The notes under the pieces: model-generated
Database searches by the model: none
What the model was told of the DNA's origin: nothing
What the model saw: only the letters and a program-made list of their open reading frames with translations
Program-made: the position numbers and the translations under genes
In this document: piece after piece, positions 42,118 through 42,549 of the stretch
How positions within the stretch are numbered: the first letter of the stretch is position 1
Layout of the letters: each line of letters opens with the position of its first letter
Assembly: GCA_039183635.1 (NCBI GenBank)
Contig: JBCDBL010000014.1
Span: 1-42,549, forward strand
Length of the DNA: 42,549 nucleotides
Direction: 5' to 3'
DNA from: JBCDBL01 sp039183635
Lineage (GTDB): Bacteria; Pseudomonadota; Alphaproteobacteria; Caulobacterales; Parvularculaceae

Positions 42118-42549
42118 ATGCCTGCTGATCTTTCTGTTAATATTGAAGACTGCTTTTCCTCGACATATGTGGAGGCGCGGTCAAAGTTTCTGTCTGCTGT
42201 GCGGAATACAGATGCGCGTGTTGAAACATATATAAACCCGAACGCAAAAGGGCCTGAGGGAGAGGATCTGGCAACCGACACCGCCTGGTTTGGTCCCTCA
42301 GATGCAAGCCGTGTTTTAATGGTTTTTAGCGGAACCCATGGTCAGGAGTTTTACGCCGGCGCGGCATCCCAGGTCTATTGGGTCTTAAACGGAAACTACC
42401 GTTCATTGCCTGATGACGTAGCTGTATTATTTGTACACGCCAACAACCCGTATGGTTGCGCTTATATGTCTCGCGCCACAGAAGAGCATATTGATCCGAA
42501 TCGTAATTTTTTAGATCATGATAAAGGTCATTATACCGATCCGGATTAC
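42118..42549 (+). CDS. DUF2817 (M14-like carboxypeptidase) protein, cut by window end
   Basis: The frame from ATG 42118 stays open to the last base (144 codons so far), so the gene continues to the right. The translated part has SGTHGQEFYAGA (a zinc-site HxxE-type motif of M14-like proteins), FVHANNPYGCAYMSRATEE and HIDPNRNF with the substrate-carboxylate NR pair. These are features of the DUF2817 family, metallopeptidase relatives of carboxypeptidases and aspartoacylases. The ribosome binding site is AAGG just before the start. It follows the GNAT gene by 39 bases and probably ends the same operon. Confidence 0.85.
   Translation, partial: MPADLSVNIEDCFSSTYVEARSKFLSAVRNTDARVETYINPNAKGPEGEDLATDTAWFGPSDASRVLMVFSGTHGQEFYAGAASQVYWVLNGNYRSLPDDVAVLFVHANNPYGCAYMSRATEEHIDPNRNFLDHDKGHYTDPDY

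Overview
The window looks like a chromosome segment of a heterotrophic alphaproteobacterium. The basis is TonB-dependent receptors for uptake, a membrane PQQ dehydrogenase, a class I cytochrome c with the molybdopterin genes, many CoA-ester catabolic enzymes, and two short foldable intergenic repeat families of a kind common in that class. Genus cannot be read from the sequence alone. No phage, integrase, transposase, CRISPR array or plasmid replication gene is visible.

Layout. (1) 1-5303: a minus-strand TonB-dependent receptor, then plus-strand genes for a small VOC-fold protein and a DUF1996-type lipoprotein. (2) 5320-9824, all minus: a compact operon of cytochrome c, moaA, moaD, moaE, moaB, moaC and moeA for molybdenum cofactor synthesis, followed upstream by a tRNA-Gly(TCC) with its own promoter. 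(3) 10449-15884, minus: a probable operon for a penicillin-acylase-family amidohydrolase (with Thr where the nucleophilic Ser is expected), a zinc-free alcohol dehydrogenase/quinone reductase, a hotdog thioesterase and an acyl-CoA ligase, with a TetR regulator beside it. (4) 17027-19806, minus: a membrane PQQ dehydrogenase followed by the short remnant of a TonB receptor gene. (5) 19891-23458, minus: a secreted alpha/beta hydrolase, a membrane-anchored AraC regulator and an IclR regulator. (6) 23615-33385, plus: a catabolic run of double-cupin ring-cleavage dioxygenase, dienelactone-hydrolase-family protein, an unknown 261-residue protein, amidase, MFS transporter, TonB receptor and M20 amidohydrolase, ending in a strong terminator and a repeat. 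(7) 33566-37677: CaiB/racemase (minus), aldehyde dehydrogenase and a glyoxalase-like protein (plus), and a small secreted protein (minus). (8) 38133-42549, plus: thiolase, a FadB-like bifunctional enzyme, a GNAT acetyltransferase and a DUF2817 metallopeptidase-like protein cut by the window end.

How the genes may work together. Regions 3 and 5-8 read as catabolism of amide- or acyl-linked compounds: outer-membrane import (TonB receptors), inner-membrane import (MFS), cleavage of amide bonds (three unrelated amidohydrolase families), ring opening (cupin dioxygenase), CoA activation, epimerisation and beta-oxidation. The substrate cannot be named from sequence. The most distinctive points are the Thr-type acylase operon, the unknown 261-residue protein inside the ring-cleavage run, the decayed TonB receptor behind the PQQ dehydrogenase, and two pairs of structured dispersed repeats in inverted orientation.
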